A stretch of DNA of 64,000 bases from Lumnitzera littorea (taxonomy: Eukaryota > Streptophyta > Magnoliopsida > Myrtales > Combretaceae), in NCBI GenBank assembly GCA_024138015.1, contig JAMXBB010000009.1, positions 46,406,842 to 46,470,841 of the forward strand, read 5' to 3'. Position numbers and translations under genes: made by a program. This document shows positions 1 to 12,060 of the stretch, one piece after another; within the stretch, counting starts at the first letter, position 1; each line of letters starts with the position of its first letter. The notes beneath the pieces were generated by a model that was not told where the DNA came from, made no database searches, and saw only the letters and a program-made list of their open reading frames with translations.

Positions 1-2250
1 CATTAGTATCAATCACAACCGGCCTCTAGTACCTAGGTTTTTAACCATAAATTTAAATTTCGTATTTCATAAAATACATTTTTATTTCAAAAAAATCTAA
101 TAGTATATAAAATCCCAAGTCTAGTAATAAGGTAGCCCTCGCAATCAACGCTCACACTCTATAACGAAGGTCTCTAGACTCGATCTTTAGCCATACAGTT
201 GGCGTCTCCAGCACTTAGTAAGCTAGTAGGTTAGGGTAAAATCATGTTGTACTAGTGCATCGTACTAAAACACTTTAATTCAATACATAAAAACAACCCT
301 TACAAGACCTCTCTTTACCTCTATGTAAAGTGATGGCCGGAATAAGAAATGTAAGGCATGGTTAATGCATGATCCTTTTAATTTAAGATAAACCAAATAT
401 AATTAAGTTAAATTATTAAGCGATTAGTTAATATCAGCAAACCATTCAAATCGTCTACCAATCAATCGTACAACCAAATCTTCAATTATCATATTTAACA
501 ATATTTTATATAGTAATCAACTAATATCAAACATATGCATAACTCGAATCCCTATACATTAAGTTATTAATATTTAATTTAGGTGCACTAACTATAAGCT
601 CAAAATAAATATAGAGTTATCGAGAGTACTCATTTAACTAAAGCTAATATGACTCCTTGCAAGCAATAGGTAATTTGCCTTCCTAATCGATATCTCCTAA
701 TCTATAGACATAAGAGGAACCTAATGAGTATCTGGTTGTAGAGCTAGATAGCCTAACCGCTTATTATCTACTTTATAATTCTCTTTTTGCCTGGGTTTTA
801 AATTTTATATAGCTTTTAAGTTTTATCTTAAATCTTTACATTTTCATAGTCAGTTTTTAACGAGTTTGTATTACTTTATCTTAGGGGTAATAACATATGG
901 TTTATTTAAAATCATACAAGTTTAGGTTATCCAACTATTTGTAAGTTTTATATCTATATTTTACTATAATTTGATTTACTTATAGTATTTGTGTATAGCA
1001 TAATAGACATTAGTGTAACAATATATATACATATTAGATAAAGTAATAGAGTTAGGTGGAACATCTTGAAATCTTATATTTAGATAATTATAAGCTCTAG
1101 TTCCATCATACTTTAGTATCATTCTAACTTTATATTGTGTGTGTATATAAATTTATATATTCAATTTATTTCCAACAAGTGTATGATTCTATCTTATTGT
1201 TATCATTATCATCATCATCATCATCATCATCATCATTGTTATTACTATTATTATTGTTAGATATTATTATCATTACTATTTTGTATTCACATATATCGTT
1301 ATGATATATAAAATCATTTCTTCTTCAAAGTGCTTTAACTTTTTAAATACGCATATATATGTATAATACTTTGATCTTTCGAAGATCTTCGTATCTTATA
1401 ATTATATTTTATCCATGTTTTAGAATATGTATTTGCTAGTTTCCTTTCGTAGGAAATTATATACATATACTTATAGATAATTACCTTTGGGTATTTCTTT
1501 ATTTAGTTGGATTTTTATCCTAATTATTTATTTTTAAGATCATATCACTTAAATAATGTAATTTATTTACTTGTGTCCCTTGGTTTCTTCTAGATCCTAA
1601 ATCGCGTATAGTATTTTCGTTCTAACTTCGATATCTATAAACTTATAGTCAATTTTATCGTTTTCGAATATACATTCATGTAGCTAGGTTCATTTTAAAC
1701 GTTGAAACCCACATTTTTCATTATGGTTATAAAGTGTTGCAAATTTAGTCATTTTGACTCAAATAATTTTATTTATCAATTTTTAGGCTTTTCTTTATTA
1801 TTTTATAATTTAATTGATTTCTAAATTTTATATTTTTTATAATATTTTATGTCTAAATCCAATTTACGTAAATTTTATTATTTCTTCATATTTAAGTTTA
1901 ATATACCACTTATATTAATTTTCTTATTATTATAATTTTTCCTAATTAATTAATTATCAGTATTTTCTAAATATGTTGAAATTTTCAGTTTAATTACATA
2001 ATTTAGGTAAATTGCTGACATGGCACGATTTTGTCAATCTATGTGGTACTTTGTTAAGTTTTCTTGATTTTTAAATTTCTTAAATTTTATATTATTATTA
2101 GATATATTTATATATTACTATATTTAATTAATTAATAGATTATGGGCTCTAATTATATATTACGAGTTTAGCCCATTATGCATTTATATATATATTTTAT
2201 TTTATTATATTATATTACATAAATGCATCATATTTATGTACTTATATTTA
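1..2250. other. AT-rich spacer, no gene recognised
   Basis: Very AT-rich DNA with stops in all frames and no recognisable protein, RNA gene or terminal repeat. The only clear structure is an ATC microsatellite (separate entry). It may hold old, unrecognisable transposon sequence, because recognisable retroelement debris starts at about 4.24 kb. Confidence 0.5.
1202..1237. repeat. ATC/CAT trinucleotide microsatellite
   Basis: About ten near-perfect ATC units, followed by degenerate ATT units to about 1,256. Confidence 0.9.
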
Positions 2251-3060
2251 TATATATGTGTGTGTGTGTGTATTTTTAAGTACATATGTACACTTGGTAT
2301 TTTAGTATATGTACTTATACATATACTTGTAGGTATATGTATATGATACTATTATTATATGTATGTCTATGCATGTATACATATGCATATATAAACGTAT
2401 TTATATTTGTAATATATGGTTATCATACGTATTTATGTACATGTACACGCATTTATACTCAATTTTATATGTATCATTATACACTTATTTTTATACATAT
2501 ATTTATATTTTCCTATTGTATTTTTGAAAAATCTTCAATACAATACTTATATATACATATATATATTCTTAGTTTTGTATATATATCTATAAATACTTAG
2601 TGTTCTTATTATGTAAAGTTATGCATATATGGAATATGCATGTATTATGGTGTGTAAGTATATATATATATATGTATATATATTTTTCTAGTCTTATGTG
2701 CATATACATATGTTTATATTAGATTTTCTATTATAGTTGGTATTCATATACTTCATATACGTACATATTCTATACATACATATACTATACAAAAGAATAT
2801 TCAACTAATCCAAGTAGATACATGTACTTATATATGTATAGATATTCTAATATGTACAATAACATGTACAATGTACATACATATATATATATATATATGA
2901 CATCATTTTTAAGAGGAAGGAACTTACATACACATAATTTAATACATGTACAAGGACTTCTATTACAAAATACTAAGTTATATGTATACTATTCTACTAT
3001 AATAGTACACATAAATACTTAAGAAAATACTTAATAACTAGTGTACATAATACAACAAAC
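2250..3060. repeat. TA/TG-rich low-complexity tract
   Basis: Dense alternating purine-pyrimidine sequence: a TG run at about 2,255-2,274, TA runs near 2,658-2,672 and 2,876-2,898, and many ATGTATAC-like words between them. The open frames here (2286-2600 and 2822-3022, both +) encode only Tyr/Ile/Cys-rich translations of the repeat and are not genes. Confidence 0.8.
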
Positions 3061-4236
3061 ATAACTAATATACAATAAAATACAAAAGAAATACGTATTT
3101 ACATTATTTAGAAATAGTTTGATGTAGGATCCTTCTTTTGCTCTTTCTCTTATCCCTTCTTGAAGTTAGAAAAGTGGATACAGGATGATGAAATAAAAAT
3201 TGAAACTTTGAAGAGGAAATTAGAAAATGGAAGTGGAGAAGGAGAGAGAAAAGTGGATGGTTTGAAAAGAATGAGAGGATTCTACATGTTTCTAAATTTT
3301 TCTAACAAAATGAAGAAGTTGTGAGAGAGTTCTAGATATATGGGTGTATGTCATGGCATAAATGGGAGAAGAAGGAAGAGAAAATAAGAAGAAAAAAAGA
3401 AAAAGGAAAGGAAAGATAAAGATCATTAAATGAAATGAAAAGAACATGTTGACTTGGTCAACTTTTAATTTATTATATGTATTATGTATAATTAATTTGA
3501 AAATAAAAAGGAAATAGAGAAAGAAAAATGAAGTAAGAGGAAAAATAAAGAATTAAATGTAATAAATCAATAAAACATATATTGAAACTTTTTTACATAT
3601 TTCTAACCCTATAAATAATATAACTATAAGGTAAATTATAAATCATGTTATTAATATTTACTATATATTGTCCAAATAACAAATAAATATCTAAATTGAT
3701 ATAATACTAACTTATCTATATAAATATAAGATTAATATTAATTATAAAATAATATTATAATTTTTTAATGAAGTAATCTAGTATTTTTATGTTTATAAGC
3801 ATTTAAAAATTATTTCTAATCATTCGTTGGTAATTTCACATGATTTAGCATTTTGTTTAATTATTAAGCTCAATTAAGGCTTTATCACTTTTATGGCAAA
3901 TTAGTGCATTTATAGGTTTAAAGTTTGAGTCTTAAGGTTTTTATCATAGTTGGTTTTGATCTTTAGTATTTATATACATTTAGGATTCGAGGTTTTCATA
4001 TGTGGTTAAATTTTTTATTAGGTTTAGGGTCAATCTTTTATAATTATACATGTTTAAGGTTTAAAGTTTTCATATGTGATTAGAGTTTTGATTAATAAGT
4101 TGAGGTTTTTCATATTTATTTTAAGTTTAGAATTAAAATTTTAATCAATTTTAAATTTATTGACTTTGTTGACTTAATGAAATTATCTATAATACGTGAG
4201 TTCAATTATATACTCAAAAGGTTATATTTGCGGGGT
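3061..4236. other. AT-rich spacer with a purine-rich patch
   Basis: No gene recognised. A patch of mostly G/A at about 3,150-3,420 stands out; the rest is AT-rich. By position it could contain the lost 5' part of the Athila-like element that follows, but I found no convincing 5' LTR. Confidence 0.4.
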
Positions 4237-5430
4237 TTACAAAAACAATGCTGCTAAAACTTCTATACATCCGGCAAACCTAAGTTATGAAAAGAAGTAA
4301 ACTCTTGCAGAGATGATGATGGGTTTAATGCAGAAGTAGGATACACAATTTGAAAGCAAGTAATCTACCATCCATAACTTAGAAACTCAAATGGCATAGC
4401 TATTAAAGATCTTAGATACCATGTAGCAAATTGCCAAGCCAAGTAACAAAGAAAGCATTGAGGCTCTAAGTGATGAGACAGGAATTTTAAATATAGTTAC
4501 TATATCAAAAAACACTCATCATGATTCGGCAATGCCTAGTAAGGAGTTTGTAGTAGTTGAAAAACCAGCCTAGGAAGTTGCACTTGAGAAACTTGCTAAT
4601 ATGACCATAGAGGGTTTAGAGAAATTAAAGACAAAGATTGATGTGCTGCAAGTTTGAAAACCCCCATTAAGTTAATGAAGAAGTTACATTGAGGTCAAGC
4701 AAATAGGTTGGTTCAAAAGATGTTGCAATTTCTAAATCCAAGTAAAAGGAGAAAGTGGTACAATAGGAGTCTACTCCTAAAGTTATTGAACCTATGGTAA
4801 AACTAATTGTGTCACTAATACCTTATCTAGGAAGGTTAAAAAAGAAGAAAGATGATGGAAAAATATGCCAAATTCCTAGAGATGTTTAAAAAACTGCACA
4901 TAAACACCCCATTTGTAGATGTTTTAGAGAAGATGCCTCACTATAAAAGGTTTTTGAAAGAATTTCTAAGTAAGAAGAGAGAGTTAAATGGGTGAGAAAC
5001 AGTCATGTTGTCTCAAGAGTGCACAAATGTAATCAAAGACACTCGCCCTCTTAAGTTGACCGATCAAGGTAAGTTTACATTAGAATGTGCCATAGGTAAT
5101 TTGTCATTTAAGAATGCCTTATGTGACTTAGGTATTAATGTGAAATTGATTTCACTTTTAGTAGTGAGGAAATTATGATTAGGGGATGTATTGAAGAAGT
5201 CTGAGATAACTATTCAATTAGCAAACCAATCCATTAGAAAACCTTAAGGATTGATTGAGGATGTTTTGGTTAAGGTTGATAAATTTCTATTTCCTATGGA
5301 TTTTATTGTTTTAGATATGAAGGAAGATTCAAGTATTTCAATCATCCTTGGTTGCCCATTTTTGCCCATTGCTGGAGTTGTAATTGATGTTAAGAACAGT
5401 AAATTGTCATTGAAGGTTAGAGATTAGAGA
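4237..5430 (+). pseudogene. Athila-like gag tail and protease (broken)
   Basis: Frame-by-frame reading of the + strand gives typical Athila/Tat gag-tail wording at about 4,290-4,680 (a heptad-like stretch containing LETQMAQL). A retropepsin-like block follows at about 5,037-5,430: TLECAIGN, then CDLGINVKLI at the usual active-site position (family consensus is closer to CDLGASINL), then LANQSIRKP, FIVLDM and ILGCPF. The family protein would process the Gag-Pol polyprotein. Several in-frame stops and at least one frameshift make it inactive. The catalytic Asp of CDLG remains, but GA is replaced by GI. No reverse transcriptase follows. Confidence 0.65.
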
Positions 5431-5611
5431 TGAAGAGGTCAATGTGAATATTTGCAAGCAATGGAAAAAGAGAAACCCTCCTCCTAATAAAACTAGTACA
5501 ATATTGGATGCTTTGCAGAGTAGAGGTTGATACTGGCCATAATAAACAGCATTGTGAACATATGAAAGATGGGGTGCATGAAAGTAAACTTAGTTTGATT
5601 CACCATGAGCA

Positions 5612-5672
5612 AAAAGCTAGATAGTCAGGCTAATGACTTTAAACTAATCGTTAGATTGGAGGCAACCCACTA
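5612..5672 (+). other. Athila-type pol-terminus motif
   Basis: The text 'GCTAATGACTTTAAACTA' followed by 'GGAGGCAACCCA' is characteristic of the end of pol in Athila/Tat-type elements. It lies only about 180 bp after the protease block, so the middle of pol has been deleted. Confidence 0.5.
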
Positions 5673-7122
5673 TCTTATTTTATTTTATTGCTTTTCTTTT
5701 TTGTTTCGTTTTATCTTTTTTAGTTGGCTTGATCTTTTTATTTTTAATGTGTAGGTGATAGGGCATTTGGCATATTGTAGGAATTGGCTATATGACATGG
5801 TAAGGATTGACTAGGTAAGGATTGACATGACTAGCAAGATAATCACTACCCGTGGAAGTATCGATTCACTTTTACTTCTTCCCTTTTGTACTTCAATTGA
5901 TTTATTGTGCACATTGTGGACAATGCATAATTTAAGTGTAGGGGAAGGGATAAAGTGATTTTTTTTTTTTTTAATGTGATGTTGGTTGTAAAGCACTTTA
6001 AGCTTTTATGGTTCAATTTACCCTACACATGTCGTTACATAGGATTATTAACCATTACATTGTATAAATTTTGAATTTGCATTCAAATTGAATAAATAGC
6101 AACTATTTAGCATAACTTTTTTTTTTTTTATTTTTGCATAACTTTTTACTTTGTTATTGATGACTTTAGTACACAATGCTAGAGTTGAATTGTATAATCT
6201 CTGTGAATTAGAGTTTGTGTTATTTAGGCTTAGACTTTAGACTTGAGATTAGGGTAATGTCACTAGTTAGGAGTTTGCCATTAGTCATTATTATTTTTAA
6301 GCTTGCTTTGATGTATACTCATTCCTTAAAGGTTTTTAGAGTCTTATAATTCATAATATATGAATAAAGGAAACTTGTTTCTTGAAAATTTCCTAAAAAA
6401 TCAAAATAGTTGGAGGTGAAAAAAATAAAAGCGAGAGTAAATAAGTTTGCTACAATAGTAAAGATTGGATTTGGTTTATTAGAAGAGCAAGGTTCTCTCC
6501 TGTTGCCAACATGAGGATAAGTTGGTAAGGATTTACCTAGGTCCATCAGAAGAGCAAGATTTGAATTTTGCTACTAATAGACTAATCAAAGCAATTGTGC
6601 ATAAATAAAGCAATTGAATTGAATTGAAAAGTTTTTCAATAAAAAGAAATACTAAGGGGATGTTCAAGAGATAGATAGATATAGTATGCATTTACTTTGA
6701 ATTATAATGCTTGGAGAGACCGAAGAGGGGAATGTGTACATTTTAGTGAGGTATACAAAATTCTAATGACTATTTTCTGATTAGGGAGATGTTAAACCTG
6801 CTTTTAAGTTTCTTAATCTTTGGTTAAATAATATGAGTAATACTCTAGTTTACATAGATTAACTCTTGAGCTCTAGTACGGTTTTGTTGACCGATACTTA
6901 AGTATTTTGTGTTTTAAGGGTATGGTTATTTGATTAAGTGCAATTATGTAGTAAAGTTGCTAAGGAATTGAATTTTTTTAATTAATAGATTGCAAATTGA
7001 CATCAACTTTGATTGAATACATTGTATGGTTAATTTTCTTACGTAATGGTGGTTAAAGAAATCTTATCTTTATATGTTTTTCTTGGTTTTTATTTATTTT
7101 ACTTAAGGATAAGCAAAAGGTT
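5673..7122 (+). other. 3' untranslated region of the Athila-like element
   Basis: No coding sequence recognised. A motif near 5,905-5,955 (CATTGTGGACAATGCATAAT, then a GTGTAGGGGAAGGG purine run) is a known signature in plant Athila-type 3' regions. Short open frames at 5811-5996 and 6319-6546 on the minus strand have no recognisable content and read antisense to the element. Confidence 0.4.
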
Positions 7123-7137
7123 AAGTTTAGTGGAGTT
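7123..7137 (+). other. Polypurine tract of the Athila-like element
   Basis: AAGTTTAGTGGAGTT directly precedes TGATAAGTGC, matching the usual purine tract/LTR junction of the group. This is where plus-strand priming would start. Confidence 0.45.
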
Positions 7138-7170
7138 TGATAAGTGCTTTATCACACATATTTATTATCA
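7138..7170 (+). repeat. 3' LTR of the Athila-like element, left piece
   Basis: Begins TGATAAGTGCTTTATCAC, a typical LTR start for the group, and is cut after 33 bp by the inserted solo LTR at 7,171. Confidence 0.45.
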
Positions 7171-10100
7171 TGTCCTGAAGCGGTAAAGTCATAACAGTCC
7201 TTCTGTGTAAACCATTCTAAAATATAAACTAATCTTGTAGCTGCTATCTTAAGCTTAATTTATACAAGGCATTAACAACTAACCTGCTTTAAAGTAAACA
7301 ATTCATAAATTAAATAAATTATTTACTTAAGAAAGTATAAATATATATATATATATGTATATACACACACTAGGATTTAAATATTACAAATAATGTTTAC
7401 AATGTTTCATCATGCAACGTTTCATCGTACAACATTTCCTAAGTAATACATTATTCAAAAAGAGAAGGTTCTAAAATAAGAGCTAAGACCTTAAAAATAT
7501 ATTTTTGTTCTTCAAATATGTTTTTCTCACTTTCTAGAATTTACCAGTTGCTAGTTTTAAGGTAAATATTGGCCACTTTCTAACTAGCTTATGTGACAAC
7601 ATCTATAAAGATGTAAATAACTAACAGCTCAACAAATTGGGATGAAGACTTAAAACAATACTTCAAACACAGATAGGGTTATAAACTAAATTAATTAAAT
7701 GCAATGTATATACAAGCAAATTCCATTGTACGATGTTGTCTAGCCTATCATGAAATTAGAGAAATTGCACCCACCCTAATTTGGATTGAGAAATTTGCAT
7801 TTAATGTAACAGTTTACAACCAAATCTAGGCTTATGCAATGGAGACATTGCTCTTCCCTAATTACCTTTGAACCATTGATTTCACCCTTACCATAACCTC
7901 CTCACTTATCGCTCAGTTTGACTAAAAATAAAGAATGGACCAATTATGCTATTAAACGCTATCTTTTTTGAAAGGGTTAGTATTTGATTAAAAAACCTTA
8001 AGTTTCTCCTTAATGGGCTACAATACAAATCCACTTTAGAATTACAAGTTATATATTCAGTTAAATCCGGTTTAAGGTGTTCAATCATTTCAACAAGTCA
8101 TACAAATATAAGTTAGAGTAGTACACTAGAATCACATCATCAATACAAAAACAAGCATATGTACACAGTCAACTATTTAACGTACACAGTCTAGTATTTA
8201 ACAAACACAATTAAGTACAACTTCAAGCCTCCGAGTACTACAAATTAGTACTTTGAAATACAGTAACGTATTAAGCTCAACTTACTTAAACTCATTACTT
8301 GCTCACTTAAGGTGCAACTCACTCAGGCCATTATCGATAACCCTTATAATATAAATGTTGTTTTAGTACGTGTATATAACTATCTTATATAAACTTCATT
8401 TTGTAGTTTTTTTTTTATGTTATCTTTGATTTAGAGTTTTTCTTCATTTAGTTGTTTAGATCTAAGTCTCTTACAATGATCCTTATTTTGAGCTAAGTTT
8501 TGTTTTAACTTTTGAGTCAATGTCTAATCTGACTTCTAATTATAGTTTTATTCACAAGTTTTAAACCAGCCATTAATTCCCTCATTTAAGATTTTTGAAT
8601 TAGTTTCTAATTCAACTTCTAATTATGATTATTATATGTAACTTTAAGAATTCCTTCTGAATTAATATGGAAGATTCATCCAACTATATTCGAGTATCCT
8701 AAATCTTCTATTTAGCTCTAAGCTCATATTTCAGTTGGTACAGTACATTATATTCCTTATTTAAGTATCAAATCAACTTCCGATATGAGAAAATTTTATA
8801 TTTTTCACATAAACACCTAAATTTAAGCTTCCTATCAGATTTATTACATATTTCTATTATTATTATAATATCAATTTTAACCTAGCATTTTTTTACTCAT
8901 TAATTTCTTATACTCATATATTACTTACATAATATACACATCTAATATTCTCATCACTTTAAATATCATCTCTCAGCATCAACTAATATTTCAAAATATC
9001 TAAATTCAATCTAAATTAGAATTTATACTTAATTACCTTAAATTATAAAATTAATTTAAAATATACAATTTTTTTTATTACATATATGCTACATAATACC
9101 CTAATAATTACATATAATACTCTAAATGCCACAAATATCATACTACGATAGATTTTAACATCTTAAAATATATAATTATGTATTAAATCAATAATTATCC
9201 CATTAATTATCTAATTAGTCCAAAATTACTTATTTTATACATTATTTTAAGCCTAAAAATCATTTAAAAATTTTGAAAATTCATTTCTAAAAAGGGGTTT
9301 CATAGCATTTTTTAAATGATCTAACTAGCTTACATAAAAATTTTAAGCTAAAAATTACACTCCTAAGGTCATTTATTTTTAAATTAAAATATACTTAATT
9401 TTATGCGGTTTCTTAAGGATAATATATTTTCAAAGTAAATTTTGTTTCTAAATCTACATACTTAAGAACCTTAGAATATCAAATTTCACATTTTTCAGAG
9501 CATATTTAATATTTTTGATAAAATAAGTAAAATTGAAAAGAAAGATTGGACTCATCGAAGTTGGTGGCTCCGACCATTGCCAATCGCCATGGCCATGTCA
9601 GTCAGCCTGGGCACTATCACCATTGTATAGTAGTGGTGGTCATCCACTCTCAGGTTATCGTTGGGTACTGGTTCTCCTTTAAAACCTTAATTGCATGTAT
9701 TTTTTTTTTTCTAATTTTGAAAAAAAAAAACCTTAATCCTCTACTTTTCAATTCTCTCAAATTTTCTTGCTCTTCAAATAGACCAAAGGAGCTTTTGTTC
9801 AAGTTTTGGTATTTATAGAGCTGCATAGATATTTTTTTTCCATTAATTGAGTTGACTTTGCCTTATCTCTACTTCTTTTTGACTTTCTATTTGGCTAAAT
9901 TTAATTGGTTAATTTTTATTCTTTAATTCCAGCTTGCCATGACCCACTTTTAGATATTTCTTCATTTTTTTCGCTTTTTCTTGATTTTTCTTTAATTAGT
10001 TATGAATTTCCTTTATTTATTTAACATTATTTTAGCATATTTTAGGTATTTTAGGTAATTTTGCATATTTTAACCTATATGTAAATACATATATAGTATA

Positions 10101-10377
10101 AATAAATACTTTAAAATATTATTTAAGTTATTTTATAATTTTTAGTGTGTATATAATTTATCTCTATCGATTTGTTAATTATCGAAACCCGTTTTAGATA
10201 AATAATGGAAAATTTATATATAATTCAATATTATAATAATTAATTAATTAACTATTTATTTTCCTAAATCTCAACTCACAGGATCACTTTTATTAATATT
10301 TCTAACTTTATCGTAAAATTTGGATTAGATCGAACAATTTGCTCGATCATTCTAAATTTTATAAACCAAATCTCGAG
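7171..10377 (-). repeat. Old solo LTR of a Ty3/gypsy chromovirus family
   Basis: Collinear but diverged relative of the 2.9 kb LTRs at 46,424 and 55,819. Matching landmarks in order: the start (CCTGAAG...GTCATAACAGTCC...GTAAACCATTCTA), the TA-rich tract (7,337-7,362), the 'CTTATGCAATGGAGACATTGCTC' block (about 7,831-7,853), the small GTGGTGGT tract (about 9,633) and the 'CTCGATCATTCTAAATTTT' near the end (about 10,343). No internal domain or second LTR is present, so this is probably a solo LTR left by unequal recombination. The element orientation is minus by comparison with the complete copy. The flanks TATCA (7,166-7,170) and TATTA (10,378-10,382) could be a decayed duplication, but the right end is uncertain by tens of bases. 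Confidence 0.7.
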
Positions 10378-12060
10378 TATTATAAATAAGTTTTTATGGT
10401 GTTTTGATATTTTTATGCGTATTTTAGGGATATTTGAGACTTAATTAGATAATATTTTGATTTCAAGTTTTTGATGAATAATTAAGAAGAAAATGAAAAA
10501 AATAAATCAAGTTTTGTTTGATTTGCAGTTCAATTGGAAAAATTATAAGTTTTTAAAGATTATCACAGTTATTTAACATAGCCATGTTGGAGATGTGATT
10601 ATTTGATTAACGACTAAAAAGTTACATATCCTTTTGATATTGTCATGTCGAGACTATATGGAAAAAATAAAATAAAGCCTTAAAATGGAATTAGTGCTCA
10701 CAACGTCAATGGAGATTTCTAGCCATACATGTCAACGTAATCATTGCCATGCCCAATTGAAACGGGAACTGATGTCGTGTCTTCAAATTGGAGAAGCACA
10801 TACAAAAATCACTTGAAGCCCATGTGTCAACATGTCCAATGGTCAACGTGCGGTCGAAGACGCAGTTAACGGCTTGTATTGAATATTTCTTCCACAATTC
10901 CACATATGATATTAGCAGCCCATTGCGAATTGCGTGTTAGGGTCCAATTCAATTCCATAGTCCATTATCCATCATGAAAGCAAAAGTCGAAGGTCCAAAT
11001 TGTATTCCACGTGCAAGTCAGGTTTTGGATTGACATAAATGCAAAAAGAGGATAGACACATCAGAGAGATTATTCACGGAAGGCGGCCGCAACCAAACAC
11101 GAAGCAACACTCATCCACTGGCCGATTCCTTTTGTCGTTCTGTAGAGCAGTTGTTTAATTTCATTTAATTTTTAATTAACAGGATCAATGCCGATGTAAG
11201 CGGTGATGTAATTTATTTGAAGATCGAAAGATTGAGAACTATAAGTTCTTTTATACAAGTTATGTTTTCTTTTTCTTGTTTAGTATTTTTGTTGATGGAC
11301 TGCAATTTTTCCTCATGTGATTTGTGTTCTCCATAAAATCACAAATTAGATTTCTTTGTTGAGATATTGGATTGATGAATATGTGATATTTCTATATTAA
11401 ATATTTCAAAATTAGTTTTCTTGATATTTTTATCATCAAACATGTGTTTTATTAGTTGTGAAATACACATTAGATTGGGTTAACATCTTAGAAAAGTAAA
11501 TTAATTCAATCGATTCCATGGCAAACTAACGTCGAATTACAAGTAAGACATAAGTTATTATGTATTGTAATTGTGTTATGGTTTAGAACATAAAACTATT
11601 AATTCACTAAATAACCTTGTCTAGAAATAGAAAGACTTAGTTTATCAATTGGGGTAATTTATACTTTGAGAGAAAATAATTTTATACTTCATTATTTTTA
11701 TAACTCAAGAGAGAAATCAAAGCAAATAATCTAAACCGATAAAAAATCCAATAGTCAAGTGTAATATATTTTAATGTCATGATGTTAACATCAATTCAAG
11801 ATTTCAATTTACTGATTCATTAATTTCGTCCTTTAAGGTGTTGGCTTCCTATGTTTCCTTTATTAATTAGAAATAGATTGAATATATTATATTAATTAGG
11901 AGTTAATTTACATTTTTTTTTATTTTAGTATATTTTGGTTTGCTTAGATATAGTTAAGACTAATACAGCTAGGAGTTAATCCCAATCCCTGTAGGAATGA
12001 CCTGGCCTTCACTATTATTATATTATATACACAACCTAGTGCACTTACTAGTGTAATATA
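10378..12060 (+). repeat. 3' LTR of the Athila-like element, right piece
   Basis: Continues after the solo LTR with TTTTGATATTTTTATGCG...ATTTTAGG wording typical of Athila-like LTRs and ends near 'CCCTGTAGGAATGACC...GTGCACTTACTAG' (11,986-12,050). The stretch 10,690-11,110 is less AT-rich than its surroundings and includes a NotI-type GCGGCCGC word at 11,084; I recognise no protein in it (the 65-aa minus frame 10706-10903 is not recognised). Exact end unknown. Confidence 0.4.

Larger units (their letters stand above)
4237..12060 (+). mobile_element. Decayed Athila-like Ty3/gypsy element with nested solo LTR
   Basis: The order of parts fits a degenerate Athila/Tat-group retrotransposon on the + strand: gag C-terminal tail, aspartic protease, the sequence typical of the end of pol in this group (5,612-5,672), a long 3' untranslated region, a polypurine tract (7,123-7,137) and a long LTR beginning TGATAAGTGC at 7,138. 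Reverse transcriptase, RNase H and integrase are missing: the protease runs almost directly into the pol-end motif, so a large internal deletion is inferred. The LTR is split by a solo LTR of another family and appears to resume near 10,378. Its right half has the 'CCCTGTAGG...GTGCACTT' words (11,980-12,050) that I associate with Athila LTR ends. The 5' LTR was not found. Outer limits are approximate. Confidence 0.55.

Noticed and set aside
2286..2600. 104-aa Tyr-rich + frame
   Set aside because: Pure translation of TA/TG microsatellite-like sequence.
9546..9818. 90-aa + frame
   Set aside because: Lies inside the old solo LTR and is antisense to it.
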